The translations under genes were made by a program, and so were the position numbers. From the NCBI RefSeq assembly GCF_029076695.1, contig NZ_JARFIK010000001.1:930001-994000 (forward strand): a DNA stretch of 64,000 nucleotides, given 5' to 3'. This DNA is from Adlercreutzia equolifaciens. Lineage in GTDB: Bacteria; Actinomycetota; Coriobacteriia; Coriobacteriales; Eggerthellaceae. The first letter of the stretch is position 1. Each line of letters opens with the position of its first letter. The notes beneath the pieces are model-generated. The model saw nothing but the letters and a program-made list of their open reading frames with translations. It did no database searches and was not told the DNA's origin. Positions 8,055 to 16,525 of this stretch are shown one piece after another.

Positions 8055-9809
8055 ATGACTGCGAATGAAACTTCTTTCTCTCGTCGTTCGTTTCTGACGG
8101 GTGCGGCGGCGCTGGGCTCTTTGGCGGCCGTGGGCGCCATGGCCGGTTGCTCGCCCAAGGCTCCCGCCGGAGAAAGCGCCCCTGACGCCAACGCTGCGGC
8201 CGAGGGCGCCACTACGGCTGCCGCTGAAGACGCGTGGCTCGGCGAGGCGCCGGCCATCTCTGATGGCGACTGCGTCGAGACGGTGGACTGCGAGGTGCTG
8301 GTAATCGGTGCCGGAACGTCGGGCTACTTCGCCGCGGCCACGGCGGCCGAGAACGGTGCCAAGACGCTGCTCATCGAGAAGAGCGGTGCCGGCAACTCCG
8401 TTCGCTCCTCGGCTCTGGGTGCGGTCAATTCCCGTTTCCAGCAGGAAGTGGGCGACAAGGGCTACATCAACCCCATGGAGATCATGAACGACATGGATCG
8501 CTACGCCGACGGTCAGATCCATTCGGCGCTCTATCGCAAGTGGGCGCTCAACTCGGGCGAGGCCATCGATTGGTACGCCGATCTCATTGCCAAAGACGGC
8601 ATGGAGGTGCAGCTGGAGTGGAACATGCCGAAGGACACCTTCTACAAGGACTGGCCCACCGGCCACGGCACGAACGGCGAGTATCCTTCTCGTGAGGGCG
8701 ATGTGGCGAAGATCTTCGACAAGTACATCACCTCGTTCGACGGCTGTGATATTCGCTTCGATACGCCCATGCGCGCTCTGATTGTAGAGGACGGCAAAGT
8801 GATGGGCGTCTATGCCGAGGGCAAGGACGGCATGATCCGCATCAACGCCTCCAAGGGCGTCGTGGTGGCCACGGGCGGTTACGCCTACAACCAGGACATG
8901 TACCAGGCCCTTCAGCCGACGCGCTACTCCTGCCTGGGGACGTTCGACGCCTTCCCCTCCTGCACGGGCGACGGCATCAAGGCGCTGATGTGGGCCGGCG
9001 CACAAATGGACGCCGTGCACACCTCCCTTACCTTCAATCGCTGCCTGCTGACGGCCGACCAGGACATTGCCACACCTTATGAGATCGGCGGCGAGGAGTA
9101 CGGCTACTTCTTCTTCGCCAGCCAGCCGTTCCTGCGCGTGGATCCCCATGGCGCTCGCTTCCACAATGAGAGCGCGCCCTACGACTATGTATTCGGCGCC
9201 ACCTCCAAGCGTCCCGAGGCCGAGCGCTACTGGCATCAGGTGTGGGACAGCGATTGGAAGACCTACGTGCCCATCTTCCATACTGTGGGTTGCTCGACCA
9301 TTTACATGCAGCCCGAGGGCGGCTCCGACCATGACGCCTTCCCGGGCATGATGGACGAGTGGATTGAGCCCGAGATGGAGTCCTTCGTGGAGGCCGGCTT
9401 CATCGTGAAAGCCGACACGCTGGAGGAGCTGGCTGACAAGCTGGGTTTTGCCGATGAGGACAAGGAGACCTTCCTGGCCACCTGCGCCCGTCAGACCGAG
9501 AACTACGAGAACGGTGAGGATCCCGAGTTCGGCAAGGACGCGTTCCGCCTATCCGCCATTAAGACACCGCCGTTCTATGCGTCGGTGAAAAACTGCGGCC
9601 TGACCCTGTGCACCCTCGACGGTGTTCAGGTGAACGAGGACCTGCAGCCCTTCGACAAGGACGGCAAGGTGATCGAGGGCGTGTACGTGGTCGGCAACGA
9701 CCAGGGCAGCTTCTATGCGGGCACCTACCCGAACCTGGCTGCGGGCATCAATGCCGGCCGTTGTGCCACCTTCGGCCGCATGGTTGGCAAGATGCTGGCT
9801 GAGAAGTAG
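8055..9809 (+). CDS. Tat-exported FAD-dependent reductase (fumarate reductase flavoprotein type)
   Basis: 584-residue extracytoplasmic flavoprotein of the FAD_binding_2 family (flavocytochrome c, fumarate and urocanate reductase-like). A twin-arginine signal (SRRSFLTGAAALG) ends in AMAGC, a possible lipobox. The FAD dinucleotide motif is CEVLVIGAGTSGYFAAATAAENGAKTLLIEK at about residues 79-109. The active-site region DPHGARFHNE carries the Arg that acts as proton donor in fumarate reductases, and the C-terminal GTYPNLAAGINAGR closes the FAD site. There is no heme-binding CxxCH and no cytochrome gene next door, so electrons must come from elsewhere. Start at 8055 is set by AAGGAGG at 8042-8048. 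The electron acceptor is unknown; this family in gut Eggerthellaceae reduces many dietary and host compounds. Confidence 0.88.
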   Translation: MTANETSFSRRSFLTGAAALGSLAAVGAMAGCSPKAPAGESAPDANAAAEGATTAAAEDAWLGEAPAISDGDCVETVDCEVLVIGAGTSGYFAAATAAENGAKTLLIEKSGAGNSVRSSALGAVNSRFQQEVGDKGYINPMEIMNDMDRYADGQIHSALYRKWALNSGEAIDWYADLIAKDGMEVQLEWNMPKDTFYKDWPTGHGTNGEYPSREGDVAKIFDKYITSFDGCDIRFDTPMRALIVEDGKVMGVYAEGKDGMIRINASKGVVVATGGYAYNQDMYQALQPTRYSCLGTFDAFPSCTGDGIKALMWAGAQMDAVHTSLTFNRCLLTADQDIATPYEIGGEEYGYFFFASQPFLRVDPHGARFHNESAPYDYVFGATSKRPEAERYWHQVWDSDWKTYVPIFHTVGCSTIYMQPEGGSDHDAFPGMMDEWIEPEMESFVEAGFIVKADTLEELADKLGFADEDKETFLATCARQTENYENGEDPEFGKDAFRLSAIKTPPFYASVKNCGLTLCTLDGVQVNEDLQPFDKDGKVIEGVYVVGNDQGSFYAGTYPNLAAGINAGRCATFGRMVGKMLAEK

Positions 9810-9845
9810 CACCGCTGCGCTTCGGCGTGACCATACCCTCCCTGG

Positions 9846-9871
9846 ACGCCGCCCTTCGGGGCGGCGTTTTT
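9846..9871 (+). terminator. Rho-independent terminator
   Basis: ACGCCGCCC-TTCG-GGGCGGCGT stem followed by TTTT, about 40 bp after the flavoprotein stop codon. Confidence 0.85.
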
Positions 9872-10008
9872 CGTGCTGAGAGGCCGTTGATGGCGAAAAC
9901 GGCGATTTTGCTGGCTACTTGCTGGGAGGGCGTCTGTTTGCCATGGGGGCAGTGCTAAAATGTGTCCGTTTGAGAGAAGACATTACCCCGCGAGAAGAAG
10001 GAGAGCGT

Positions 10009-11274
10009 ATGGCCCGTCCTATGACCATGGCGGAGAAGATCCTCGCCGCCCATGCGGGGCTGGACGAAGTTGAGCCGGGGCAGCTGATCGAGTGTGATCT
10101 CGATTTGGTGCTGGCCAACGACATTACGGCCCCCATTGCCATTGCCAAGGTGCGCGAGCTGACGGGGAAGGTGTTCGACCCCGAGAAAATTGCCCTGGTG
10201 CCCGATCACTATACCCCCAACAAGGACATCAAGAGTGCCGAGCAGGCCAAGATCGTGCGCGATTTCGTGCGCGAGCAGGGCATTACCCACTACTACGAGG
10301 TGGGTTGCATGGGCGTTGAGCACGCCCTGCTGCCCGAGCAGGGCGTGGTGGGCGCTGGCGACCTGATCATCGGCGCCGACAGCCACACCTGCACCTACGG
10401 TGCCCTGGGCGCCCTGTCCACGGGCATGGGCTCCACCGATGTGGGCGTGGGCATGGCCACGGGCAAGGCCTGGTTCAAGGTGCCCGAGACCATTAAGTTC
10501 GTCATCGACGGGCAACTGGCCCCGGGCGTGACGGGCAAGGACGTCATCCTGCATATCATCGGCATGATCGGCGTGGACGGTGCGCTGTACAAGGCCATGG
10601 AGTTCACGGGCAGCGCTATCGAGTCCATGCCCATGGACGAGCGCCTGTCCATCTCCAACATGGCCATCGAGGCCGGCGGCAAGGCGGGCCTGATCCCGGT
10701 GGACGACATTACCCGTGCCTACCTGGATGAGCGCGCCGAGCGTCCCTATACCGCGTACTATTCCGACGACGATGCGGAATTCGCTCAGGTCATCGAGATT
10801 GACGCGGCCGACATTGTGCCGACCGTGGCCTTCCCGCACCTGCCCTCCAACACGCGCCCCGTGTCCGAGGCCCGCGACGTGAAGATCGACCAGGCTGTCA
10901 TCGGCAGCTGCACCAACGGCCGTTTGGCTGACATGCGCCAGGCCGCAGCGGTGCTGAAGGGCCGTACCGTGCACCCGGATGTGCGCTGCATTGTCATCCC
11001 CGCCACTCAGAAGGTGTACCAGCAGTGCATCGCCGAGGGGCTTATGGACATCTTCATCGACGCTCACTGCGCCGTGTCCACGCCCACCTGCGGGCCGTGC
11101 CTGGGCGGCTACATGGGCATTCTGGCCGCGGGCGAGCGCGCCATTGCCACCACCAACCGCAACTTCGTCGGCCGCATGGGCGATCCCACCAGCGAGGTGT
11201 ACCTGTCCTCGCCGGCCGTGGCCGCTGCGTCCGCCGTGCTGGGCCACATTGGCCTGCCCGAGGATCTGGACTAG
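10009..11274 (+). CDS. leuC: 3-isopropylmalate dehydratase large subunit
   Basis: Large subunit of the 4Fe-4S hydro-lyase that isomerises 2- and 3-isopropylmalate in leucine synthesis; works with LeuD. At 421 aa it is the short (archaeal/anaerobe, HacA-like) form. Cluster ligands are visible as VIGSCTNGR and CGPCLGGY, and [23 protein letters not shown] is the conserved substrate-binding stretch. The start at 10009 ([11 protein letters not shown]) has AGAAGGAGAG before it; the longer in-frame start at 9919 lacks family similarity. leuD begins 10 bp after the stop, so leuC-leuD-leuB form an operon. No leuA is in the window. The HacA-type enzymes sometimes act on homologous substrates, but leuB next door favours leucine. 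Confidence 0.93.
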   Translation: MARPMTMAEKILAAHAGLDEVEPGQLIECDLDLVLANDITAPIAIAKVRELTGKVFDPEKIALVPDHYTPNKDIKSAEQAKIVRDFVREQGITHYYEVGCMGVEHALLPEQGVVGAGDLIIGADSHTCTYGALGALSTGMGSTDVGVGMATGKAWFKVPETIKFVIDGQLAPGVTGKDVILHIIGMIGVDGALYKAMEFTGSAIESMPMDERLSISNMAIEAGGKAGLIPVDDITRAYLDERAERPYTAYYSDDDAEFAQVIEIDAADIVPTVAFPHLPSNTRPVSEARDVKIDQAVIGSCTNGRLADMRQAAAVLKGRTVHPDVRCIVIPATQKVYQQCIAEGLMDIFIDAHCAVSTPTCGPCLGGYMGILAAGERAIATTNRNFVGRMGDPTSEVYLSSPAVAAASAVLGHIGLPEDLD

Positions 11275-11284
11275 GAGGGAACCC

Positions 11285-11785
11285 ATGCAATTCAAAGGAA
11301 CCGTGCACCGCTACGGGCGCGACATCGACACCGACGTCATCATCCCGGCCCGCTATCTGAACACCTCCGATCCGGCCGAGCTGGCGAAGCACTGCCTGGA
11401 GGATCTGGACGTGGAGTTCGTGAACAACGTGCAGCCCGGCGACATCATTGTGGCCGACGAGAACTTCGGCTGTGGCAGTTCTCGCGAGCACGCCCCCATT
11501 GCCATCAAGGCGGCGGGCGTGGACGTGGTCATTGCCAAGAGCTTCGCCCGTATTTTCTACCGCAACGCCATCAACACCGGCCTGGCCATTATGGAGTGCC
11601 CCGAGGCCGTGGACGCCATCAGCAACGGCGACGTGGTGAGCGTGGACGCCGACGCGGGCGTCATCACCGACGAGACGACGGGCCAGACCTTCACCGCACA
11701 GCCCTTCCCGCCGTTCATCGCCGAGATTATCGAGGCCGGCGGCCTGGTGGAGCGTTGGCAGAAGAAGTTCGCTGAGGAGGCGTAA
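11285..11785 (+). CDS. leuD: 3-isopropylmalate dehydratase small subunit
   Basis: 166-residue swivel-domain subunit that completes the isopropylmalate isomerase with LeuC. Conserved features are [17 protein letters not shown] near the N-terminus and [16 protein letters not shown], the loop that contacts substrate carboxylates. Length fits the short LeuD type that pairs with 420-aa LeuC proteins. TAGGAGGGAA gives a strong ribosome-binding site that overlaps the leuC stop codon. leuB starts 4 bp after the stop. Confidence 0.94.
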   Translation: MQFKGTVHRYGRDIDTDVIIPARYLNTSDPAELAKHCLEDLDVEFVNNVQPGDIIVADENFGCGSSREHAPIAIKAAGVDVVIAKSFARIFYRNAINTGLAIMECPEAVDAISNGDVVSVDADAGVITDETTGQTFTAQPFPPFIAEIIEAGGLVERWQKKFAEEA

Positions 11786-11789
11786 GAGC

Positions 11790-12899
11790 ATGACCGCAAC
11801 CTACAAGATTTGCCTTTTGGCCGGCGACGGCATTGGCCCGGAAATTATTGCCGAAGGCGTGAAGGTGCTGAACGCCGTGGGCGCGAAGTACGACACCGCT
11901 TTCGAGTACACCGACGCGCTCATCGGCGGCATTGCCATCGACGAGACCGGCGAGCCGCTGCCCGCTGCCACGCTGGACGCGGCCCGCGCTTCCGACGCCG
12001 TGCTGCTGGCGGCCGTGGGCGGTCCCAAGTGGGACACCACTGATCCGAACGCCCCCCGTCCCGAGCAGGGCCTGCTGGGTATTCGCAAGGAGTTGGGCCT
12101 GTACACGAACTTGCGTCCCGTGCAGATCTTCAACGCCCTGGCCGACGCTTCCACGCTGAAGCCCGAGATTGTGGACGGCGTGGACATGATGATTGTGCGC
12201 GAGCTGACCGGCGGCTTGTACTTCGGTATGCGCGAGCGCTTCTACGACGAGGACGGCGCCGGTCCGAACGGCACCAAGGGCCAGCGCGCCTACGACACGC
12301 TGGAGTACTCGGAGTACGAGATCGAGCGCATTGCCCGTCAGGCCTTCGAGATTGCCCGCAAGCGCAAGAACAAGGTGACCAGCGTGGACAAGGCCAACGT
12401 GCTGGAGACGAGCCGTCTGTGGCGCGAGATTGTGCACCGCGTGCACGACGAGGCCTATGCCGACGTGGAGCTGGAGGACCTGTTGGTGGACAACACCGCC
12501 ATGCAGCTGATCAACCGCCCGGCCGACTTCGACGTGGTGGTGACCGAGAACATGTTCGGCGACATCCTGTCCGACGAGGCGGCCCAGATCACAGGCTCGC
12601 TGGGTATGCTGGCCAGCGCGTCCATGGGAGACGGCGTGGCACTGTACGAGCCCAGCCACGGCAGCGCGCCGGACATTGCGGGCCAGGGCATTGCCAATCC
12701 GCTGGCGCAGATTCTGTCCGTGGAAATGATGCTGCGCTACAGCTTCGACATGGGCGAGGCCGCCGACGACATTCGTCGCGCCGTGACCCAGGTGCTCGAC
12801 GAGGGCTGGCGCACCGGCGACATCAAAGACGCCGAAACCCCGGCCGACAAGATTGTCGGTACCGTGGCCATGGGCGATCTGATTGTGGAGCGCCTGTAG
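11790..12899 (+). CDS. leuB: 3-isopropylmalate dehydrogenase
   Basis: NAD-dependent oxidative decarboxylase that makes 2-oxoisocaproate, the third leucine-specific step. The 369-residue chain has the family markers: [11 protein letters not shown] at the start, ELTGGLYFG, and the NAD/metal region [21 protein letters not shown] plus [22 protein letters not shown] at 11790 follows leuD by 4 bp. A 9-bp terminator stem lies 37 bp downstream, closing the leuCDB operon. The Asp residues that bind Mg2+ (FGDILSDEA) are intact. Isocitrate or tartrate dehydrogenase are related alternatives, but the operon decides for leuB. Confidence 0.94.
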   Translation: MTATYKICLLAGDGIGPEIIAEGVKVLNAVGAKYDTAFEYTDALIGGIAIDETGEPLPAATLDAARASDAVLLAAVGGPKWDTTDPNAPRPEQGLLGIRKELGLYTNLRPVQIFNALADASTLKPEIVDGVDMMIVRELTGGLYFGMRERFYDEDGAGPNGTKGQRAYDTLEYSEYEIERIARQAFEIARKRKNKVTSVDKANVLETSRLWREIVHRVHDEAYADVELEDLLVDNTAMQLINRPADFDVVVTENMFGDILSDEAAQITGSLGMLASASMGDGVALYEPSHGSAPDIAGQGIANPLAQILSVEMMLRYSFDMGEAADDIRRAVTQVLDEGWRTGDIKDAETPADKIVGTVAMGDLIVERL

Positions 12900-12936
12900 C
12901 GCTTTCGCGGTAGGTCCAAAGCGCTGAAGCTACTAA

Positions 12937-12964
12937 GGGGATGCCTGCGGGCATCCCCTTTTTT
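12937..12964 (+). terminator. Rho-independent terminator of leuCDB
   Basis: GGGGATGCC-TGCG-GGCATCCCC perfect 9-bp stem followed by six T residues. Confidence 0.92.
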
Positions 12965-13093
12965 GCGCGCACGATGTTGGCTGATTGGAGGGGAGGGGCG
13001 CCGCCTGACGGTGCCATTTGTGTGGCCGCGCTTGACGCGACCTGCAATTTCCCGTTGAATGGAAGCGATACATGCTTCGAGAGAGGAAAGCTT

Positions 13094-13471
13094 ATGGCTA
13101 CTATCAAACTGGCTGTTCCCACCATGGGCGAGGCGGGTCTTCAGGCCACGCGCGCCGGCCATTTCGGCCACTGCGATCGCTTCACCATCGTCACCATTGA
13201 GGATGGCGTGGTGTCCGAGGAAACTGGCGTGGTGGAGAATCCGCCCCACGAGTCTGGTGGATGCCTGCGCCCCGTGGGCCTGCTGGCGGGCGAGGGTGTG
13301 GACGCCATCGTGGCCGCTGGCATGGGCGGTCGTCCTCTGATGGGCTTCAATCAGGCAGGCATTACCGTCTACTTCGACAACGTCCACCCCGTGGTGGCCG
13401 ACGCCGCCGCGGCCGTAGCCGCCGGCGAGGCTCCGATCATGGATCCCTCCCAAGCTTGCCAGCATCACTAG
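13094..13471 (+). CDS. NifX/NafY-like (dinitrogenase iron-molybdenum cofactor family) protein
   Basis: 125-residue cytoplasmic protein of the family shared by NifX, NafY and the C-terminus of NifB, which bind FeMo-type or other metal cofactors. Conserved features are RAGHFGHCDRFTIVTIEDG near the N-terminus, the glycine-rich VDAIVAAGMGGRPLMGF, and the terminal DNVHPVVADAAAAV. A Cys in SGGCLRP and a C-terminal QACQHH may bind metal. ATG at 13094 has GAGAGG upstream. No nif genes are nearby, so nitrogen fixation is not implied; such orphan members are common in anaerobes. It stands alone between two terminators. Confidence 0.82.
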   Translation: MATIKLAVPTMGEAGLQATRAGHFGHCDRFTIVTIEDGVVSEETGVVENPPHESGGCLRPVGLLAGEGVDAIVAAGMGGRPLMGFNQAGITVYFDNVHPVVADAAAAVAAGEAPIMDPSQACQHH

Positions 13472-13522
13472 GAGAAAGTTTTCGGGCTTTACTTCCTGAA
13501 GGTGATGCAGATGCATTGTGGA

Positions 13523-13554
13523 CGGCCCCCGGCGGAAACGCCGGGGGTCGTTTT
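13523..13554 (+). terminator. Rho-independent terminator
   Basis: Twelve-bp stem (one G-U pair) with GAAA loop followed by TTTT, about 50 bp after the NifX-like stop codon. Confidence 0.88.
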
Positions 13555-13799
13555 GCGTTGAGGCAAGGCGGGGCGTCGAGACGCCCGACAGCGCGGTGGC
13601 GTGCTGGCCTGGGCTGTTTGTCAACGCGTGCGACAGCGATCATAGCGGTTAGCGATGGCATGAGGGTGATGGCCTACGGCATGGCTTGACGCAAGAACAA
13701 ATGACACCACGTCAAAGTGTCCCCGTGCATCGAAGGGCTCCTTCCATCCCCTATAATGTAGCGATCGACTAATAATTCGATCTGATCGAGGAGGATGCT

Positions 13800-14777
13800 A
13801 TGGAGAGCACAAAGAAGTTGGCGAGGGGAGGGTTCGTCCTGCTGGCCGCAGCGTTGGCAACGGCGCTGTGCGTGGCCTGGGCCGCCGTGGCGCCCGCAAA
13901 GGCCTATGCCGCTGGCATTAATCAGACGGCCGCGACGACTAGCTCGGCAACTATTGAGTGGGCTGATCCTTACGAGGGCAGCTCCAGCTACGAGACGACG
14001 TCTTATGTCGTTAGATGGGGCGAAGGCTACGAAGAGCCGAACCATTCTCAAGCAGTTCCGGTGACGCAAACGTCCTTTACGATTCCGGGTCTTAAAGCGG
14101 GTACGAAGTACAATGTAAAGATTGACTATACGTACAAGAGCACCTATTCGGGTAACGAGTTCTCTTCGCGTCTTTATGGTGACGTCGCCTCGCGTGTTGC
14201 CACGCCGACGGGCGTGAAGCAGGATAAGTGGTGGCACTACATCAACAAGGTGGATTTCACCTGGAACAAGCAGAGCGCTGCCGACAAGGTGGAGTACAAG
14301 GTGTGCCGCGTTAGCAACGGCAAGGTGTTCAAAAAGGGTTCTGACAAGTACATTAGGAACACCTACGAAGTAAGCGGTGTGAAGAACAACATCATGTATA
14401 CCGTGCAGATGCGCGTGCATGATCAATGGGGCTGGTCCGGCTGGTCCAAGAAGGCCTATCTGTTCACCCAGCCGATGCTCAACGCCAAAAAGACCAAGGT
14501 TTCTGGCAACAAGCTGACGGTAACCTGGAACAAGATTAGCGGCGCTTCCAGCTATGAGGTATACGTGTCCACCAAGGCCAAGAGCGGCTATAAGAAGGTT
14601 GCCACGGTGAAGTCCTCCAAATCTTCGGCCACGGTGAAGAAGCTGGGGAAGGCGAAGTTCAGCCCTAAGAAGAAGTACTACGTGTATGTTGTGGCCAAGA
14701 AGGGCAAATACGATACGGGCTTGAACTACATTTGGAATGTAAAGGGCTCCAGCGTTTCGCAGACGTACAAGAATTAA
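13800..14777 (+). CDS. Secreted protein with fibronectin type III-like repeats
   Basis: 325-residue predicted secreted protein. A Sec signal peptide spans about residues 1-38 (KLARGGFVLLAAALATALCV, cleavage near AKAYA-AG). The mature part reads as about three beta-sandwich Fn3-like units. The first has ATIEWADPY and the linker LKAGTKYNVKI; the second VDFTWNKQ and NNIMYTVQMRVHDQ; the third LTVTWNKISGASSYEVYVS and KYYVYVVAKK. The last unit is the Lys-rich type often seen at the C-terminus of coriobacterial surface proteins. No LPXTG anchor or membrane anchor is present, so it is probably released or held by charge. GAGGAGG at 13787-13793 fixes the start. Substrate or partner is not visible. Confidence 0.75.
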   Translation: MESTKKLARGGFVLLAAALATALCVAWAAVAPAKAYAAGINQTAATTSSATIEWADPYEGSSSYETTSYVVRWGEGYEEPNHSQAVPVTQTSFTIPGLKAGTKYNVKIDYTYKSTYSGNEFSSRLYGDVASRVATPTGVKQDKWWHYINKVDFTWNKQSAADKVEYKVCRVSNGKVFKKGSDKYIRNTYEVSGVKNNIMYTVQMRVHDQWGWSGWSKKAYLFTQPMLNAKKTKVSGNKLTVTWNKISGASSYEVYVSTKAKSGYKKVATVKSSKSSATVKKLGKAKFSPKKKYYVYVVAKKGKYDTGLNYIWNVKGSSVSQTYKN

Positions 14778-14802
14778 CGACTGCTTTTATGCGCTACAAT
14801 AG

Positions 14803-14838
14803 ACGCGCGCTTGCCTTGGCGGCAGGCGCGCGTTTTTT
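14803..14838 (+). terminator. Rho-independent terminator
   Basis: CGCGCGC-T-TGCC paired with GGCA-G-GCGCGCG, followed by seven T residues, 26 bp after the Fn3-protein stop codon. Confidence 0.88.
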
Positions 14839-14916
14839 TGTTTGACTGAAGGCGGTGTGCCCCACGGTGCGCCGATGGTGGCGCCGCGGGGCGCTTGACG
14901 AGATAAAGGACGGGTT

Positions 14917-16233
14917 ATGGCCATCAATGCACCGGAGGGAACGCGCGATCTTCTGCCTGACGAGGCGCTGTTCTGGAACTACTTCAAGCAGACGGCGGCC
15001 GATATTTTCGGGCGCTACGGCTACCTGCCCATCGACACGCCCATCATCGAGCAGACCGAGCTGTTCGTCCGCGGCATCGGCGAGGCCACCGATGTGGTGT
15101 CCAAGGAAATGTTCACCGCCATCTCCGGCGAGAACTTACGCCGCTGGGTGGAGGAGGGGAAGGCCCCCAAGGCGAAAAGCCGCCTGAGCCTGCGTCCCGA
15201 GGGCACGGCTGGCACCGTGCGCGCCGTGGTGCAGCACGACCTGGTGCCCCAGGGTGCCGCTCCGGCGAAGCTTATGTACGCCGGTCCCATGTTCCGTGCC
15301 GAGCGTCCGCAAAAGGGTCGCCAGCGCCAGTTCAATCAGGTGGGTGTCGAATGTCTGGGGGCCGAAGACCCCACCATCGATGCCGAGGCCATCATCATGC
15401 TCATGCGCTTCTACGAGAAGATCGGCATTCCTCGCGATTCTATGCGCCTGCTGCTGAACTCCATGGGCTGCGAGCAGTGCCGTCCCGCTTACCGCGACTT
15501 GGTGAAGGCCTACATGGACGAGCACGCCGACGAGCTGTGCGACACCTGCAACGAACGCGCCCAGGTGAACCCCCTGCGCGCCTTCGACTGCAAGAACCCC
15601 CAGTGCGCTGCCGTTATGGAGAACGCGCCGAAGATCACCGATCACCTGTGCGACGAGTGCCTGGAGCACTACGGCGCGGTGAAGGCGCTGCTGGACGGTG
15701 CGGGCATTGCCTACGAAGAGGACTATCGCCTGGTGCGTGGCTTGGACTACTACACGCGCACAGTGTTCGAGGTGCAGGTGGACAACGGTATGGGCGCCCA
15801 GAATGCCATCGGTGGCGGTGGGCGCTACGACAAGCTGGCCGAGGAAGTGGGCGGCCGCCCCACGCCGGGTCTGGGCTTCGCCCTGGGCTTCGAGCGCTGC
15901 GTGCTGGCCTTGGAAGCGGCAGGCTACGAGTTCCCGAAGGCCCAGCACTGCGAGCTGTTCGTGGCCTGCGTGGACGATTCGGTGCGCGCTCGCGCCTTCG
16001 CCTTGGTGCAGGAGTGCCGCGACGCCGGGTTCGCCACCGAGATGGACCACCAGCATCGCAGCCTGAAGAGCCAGTTCAAACTGGCCGACAAGCTGGGAGC
16101 GGCCCGCGTGGCGGTGCTCGGTCCCGACGAGCTGGCTCGCGGCGAGGTGACCTTGCGCGACATGGGCACCCACACCGAGGCCCAGGTGCGTCTGGAAGAC
16201 GTGGTGGGCGAGATGGGCCGTGCGATTCTCTAG
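14917..16233 (+). CDS. hisS: Histidyl-tRNA synthetase
   Basis: Class II aminoacyl-tRNA synthetase charging tRNA-His. The 438-residue chain starts APEGTRDLLPDE (family hallmark). Motif 2 region is MYAGPMFRAERPQKGRQRQFNQVGVE, the histidine-binding motif is LVRGLDYYTRTVFEV, and motif 3 is GLGFALGFERC. The C-terminal anticodon-binding domain spans about residues 345-430. A zinc-like insert (CEQCRPAYRDL, CDTC, CDEC) is present in the middle, as in many Gram-positive-lineage enzymes. ATG at 14917 follows AAAGGA. Aspartyl-tRNA synthetase, often the next gene in other genomes, is not here. Confidence 0.95.
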   Translation: MAINAPEGTRDLLPDEALFWNYFKQTAADIFGRYGYLPIDTPIIEQTELFVRGIGEATDVVSKEMFTAISGENLRRWVEEGKAPKAKSRLSLRPEGTAGTVRAVVQHDLVPQGAAPAKLMYAGPMFRAERPQKGRQRQFNQVGVECLGAEDPTIDAEAIIMLMRFYEKIGIPRDSMRLLLNSMGCEQCRPAYRDLVKAYMDEHADELCDTCNERAQVNPLRAFDCKNPQCAAVMENAPKITDHLCDECLEHYGAVKALLDGAGIAYEEDYRLVRGLDYYTRTVFEVQVDNGMGAQNAIGGGGRYDKLAEEVGGRPTPGLGFALGFERCVLALEAAGYEFPKAQHCELFVACVDDSVRARAFALVQECRDAGFATEMDHQHRSLKSQFKLADKLGAARVAVLGPDELARGEVTLRDMGTHTEAQVRLEDVVGEMGRAIL

Positions 16234-16525
16234 CCATGGGCGTGGCGTTTGGCTGACGGCCGTCCGCTGGCGGAGTGCTGTCCGGCGTGCCGACCTTTAG
16301 CGCCCTTGGCCGGTGATGTTGCCCGCCTGCGCTTGCGGTTTTTCTTTCGGGTCTTTAACGGCTCCCTGGGGACAGGGAGCCGTTCTGGTATGGTGTCACG
16401 AAACCTTTAGCGGGCGAAGGGGCCCGCGCTCGACGGTGCGACGTGGCGGGGACCGAGCCGTCCGATCGGCCGTCGGGAGCGTCCGAGGGATTGCTCCGGA
16501 CGCGCATCAAGAGAGGATGAGTTAC
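16234..16525. other. Intergenic gap with an 11-bp perfect hairpin
   Basis: The 292-bp gap after hisS holds one clear structure, AACGGCTCCCT-GGGGAC-AGGGAGCCGTT (16357-16384). No T-run follows, so it may be a weak terminator or part of a leader. A T-rich patch at 16339-16348 lies just before. I see no open reading frame worth calling. Confidence 0.5.

Noticed and set aside
6091-9871. The identical stem-loop at 6091-6110 and 9847-9866 as a mobile repeat
   Set aside because: Both are ordinary GC-rich terminators with a TTCG tetraloop; similarity outside the stem is absent.
12981-13093. Nitrogen-fixation locus suggested by the NifX-like gene
   Set aside because: No nifHDK, nifB or molybdate genes are present; orphan members of this family are common in anaerobes.
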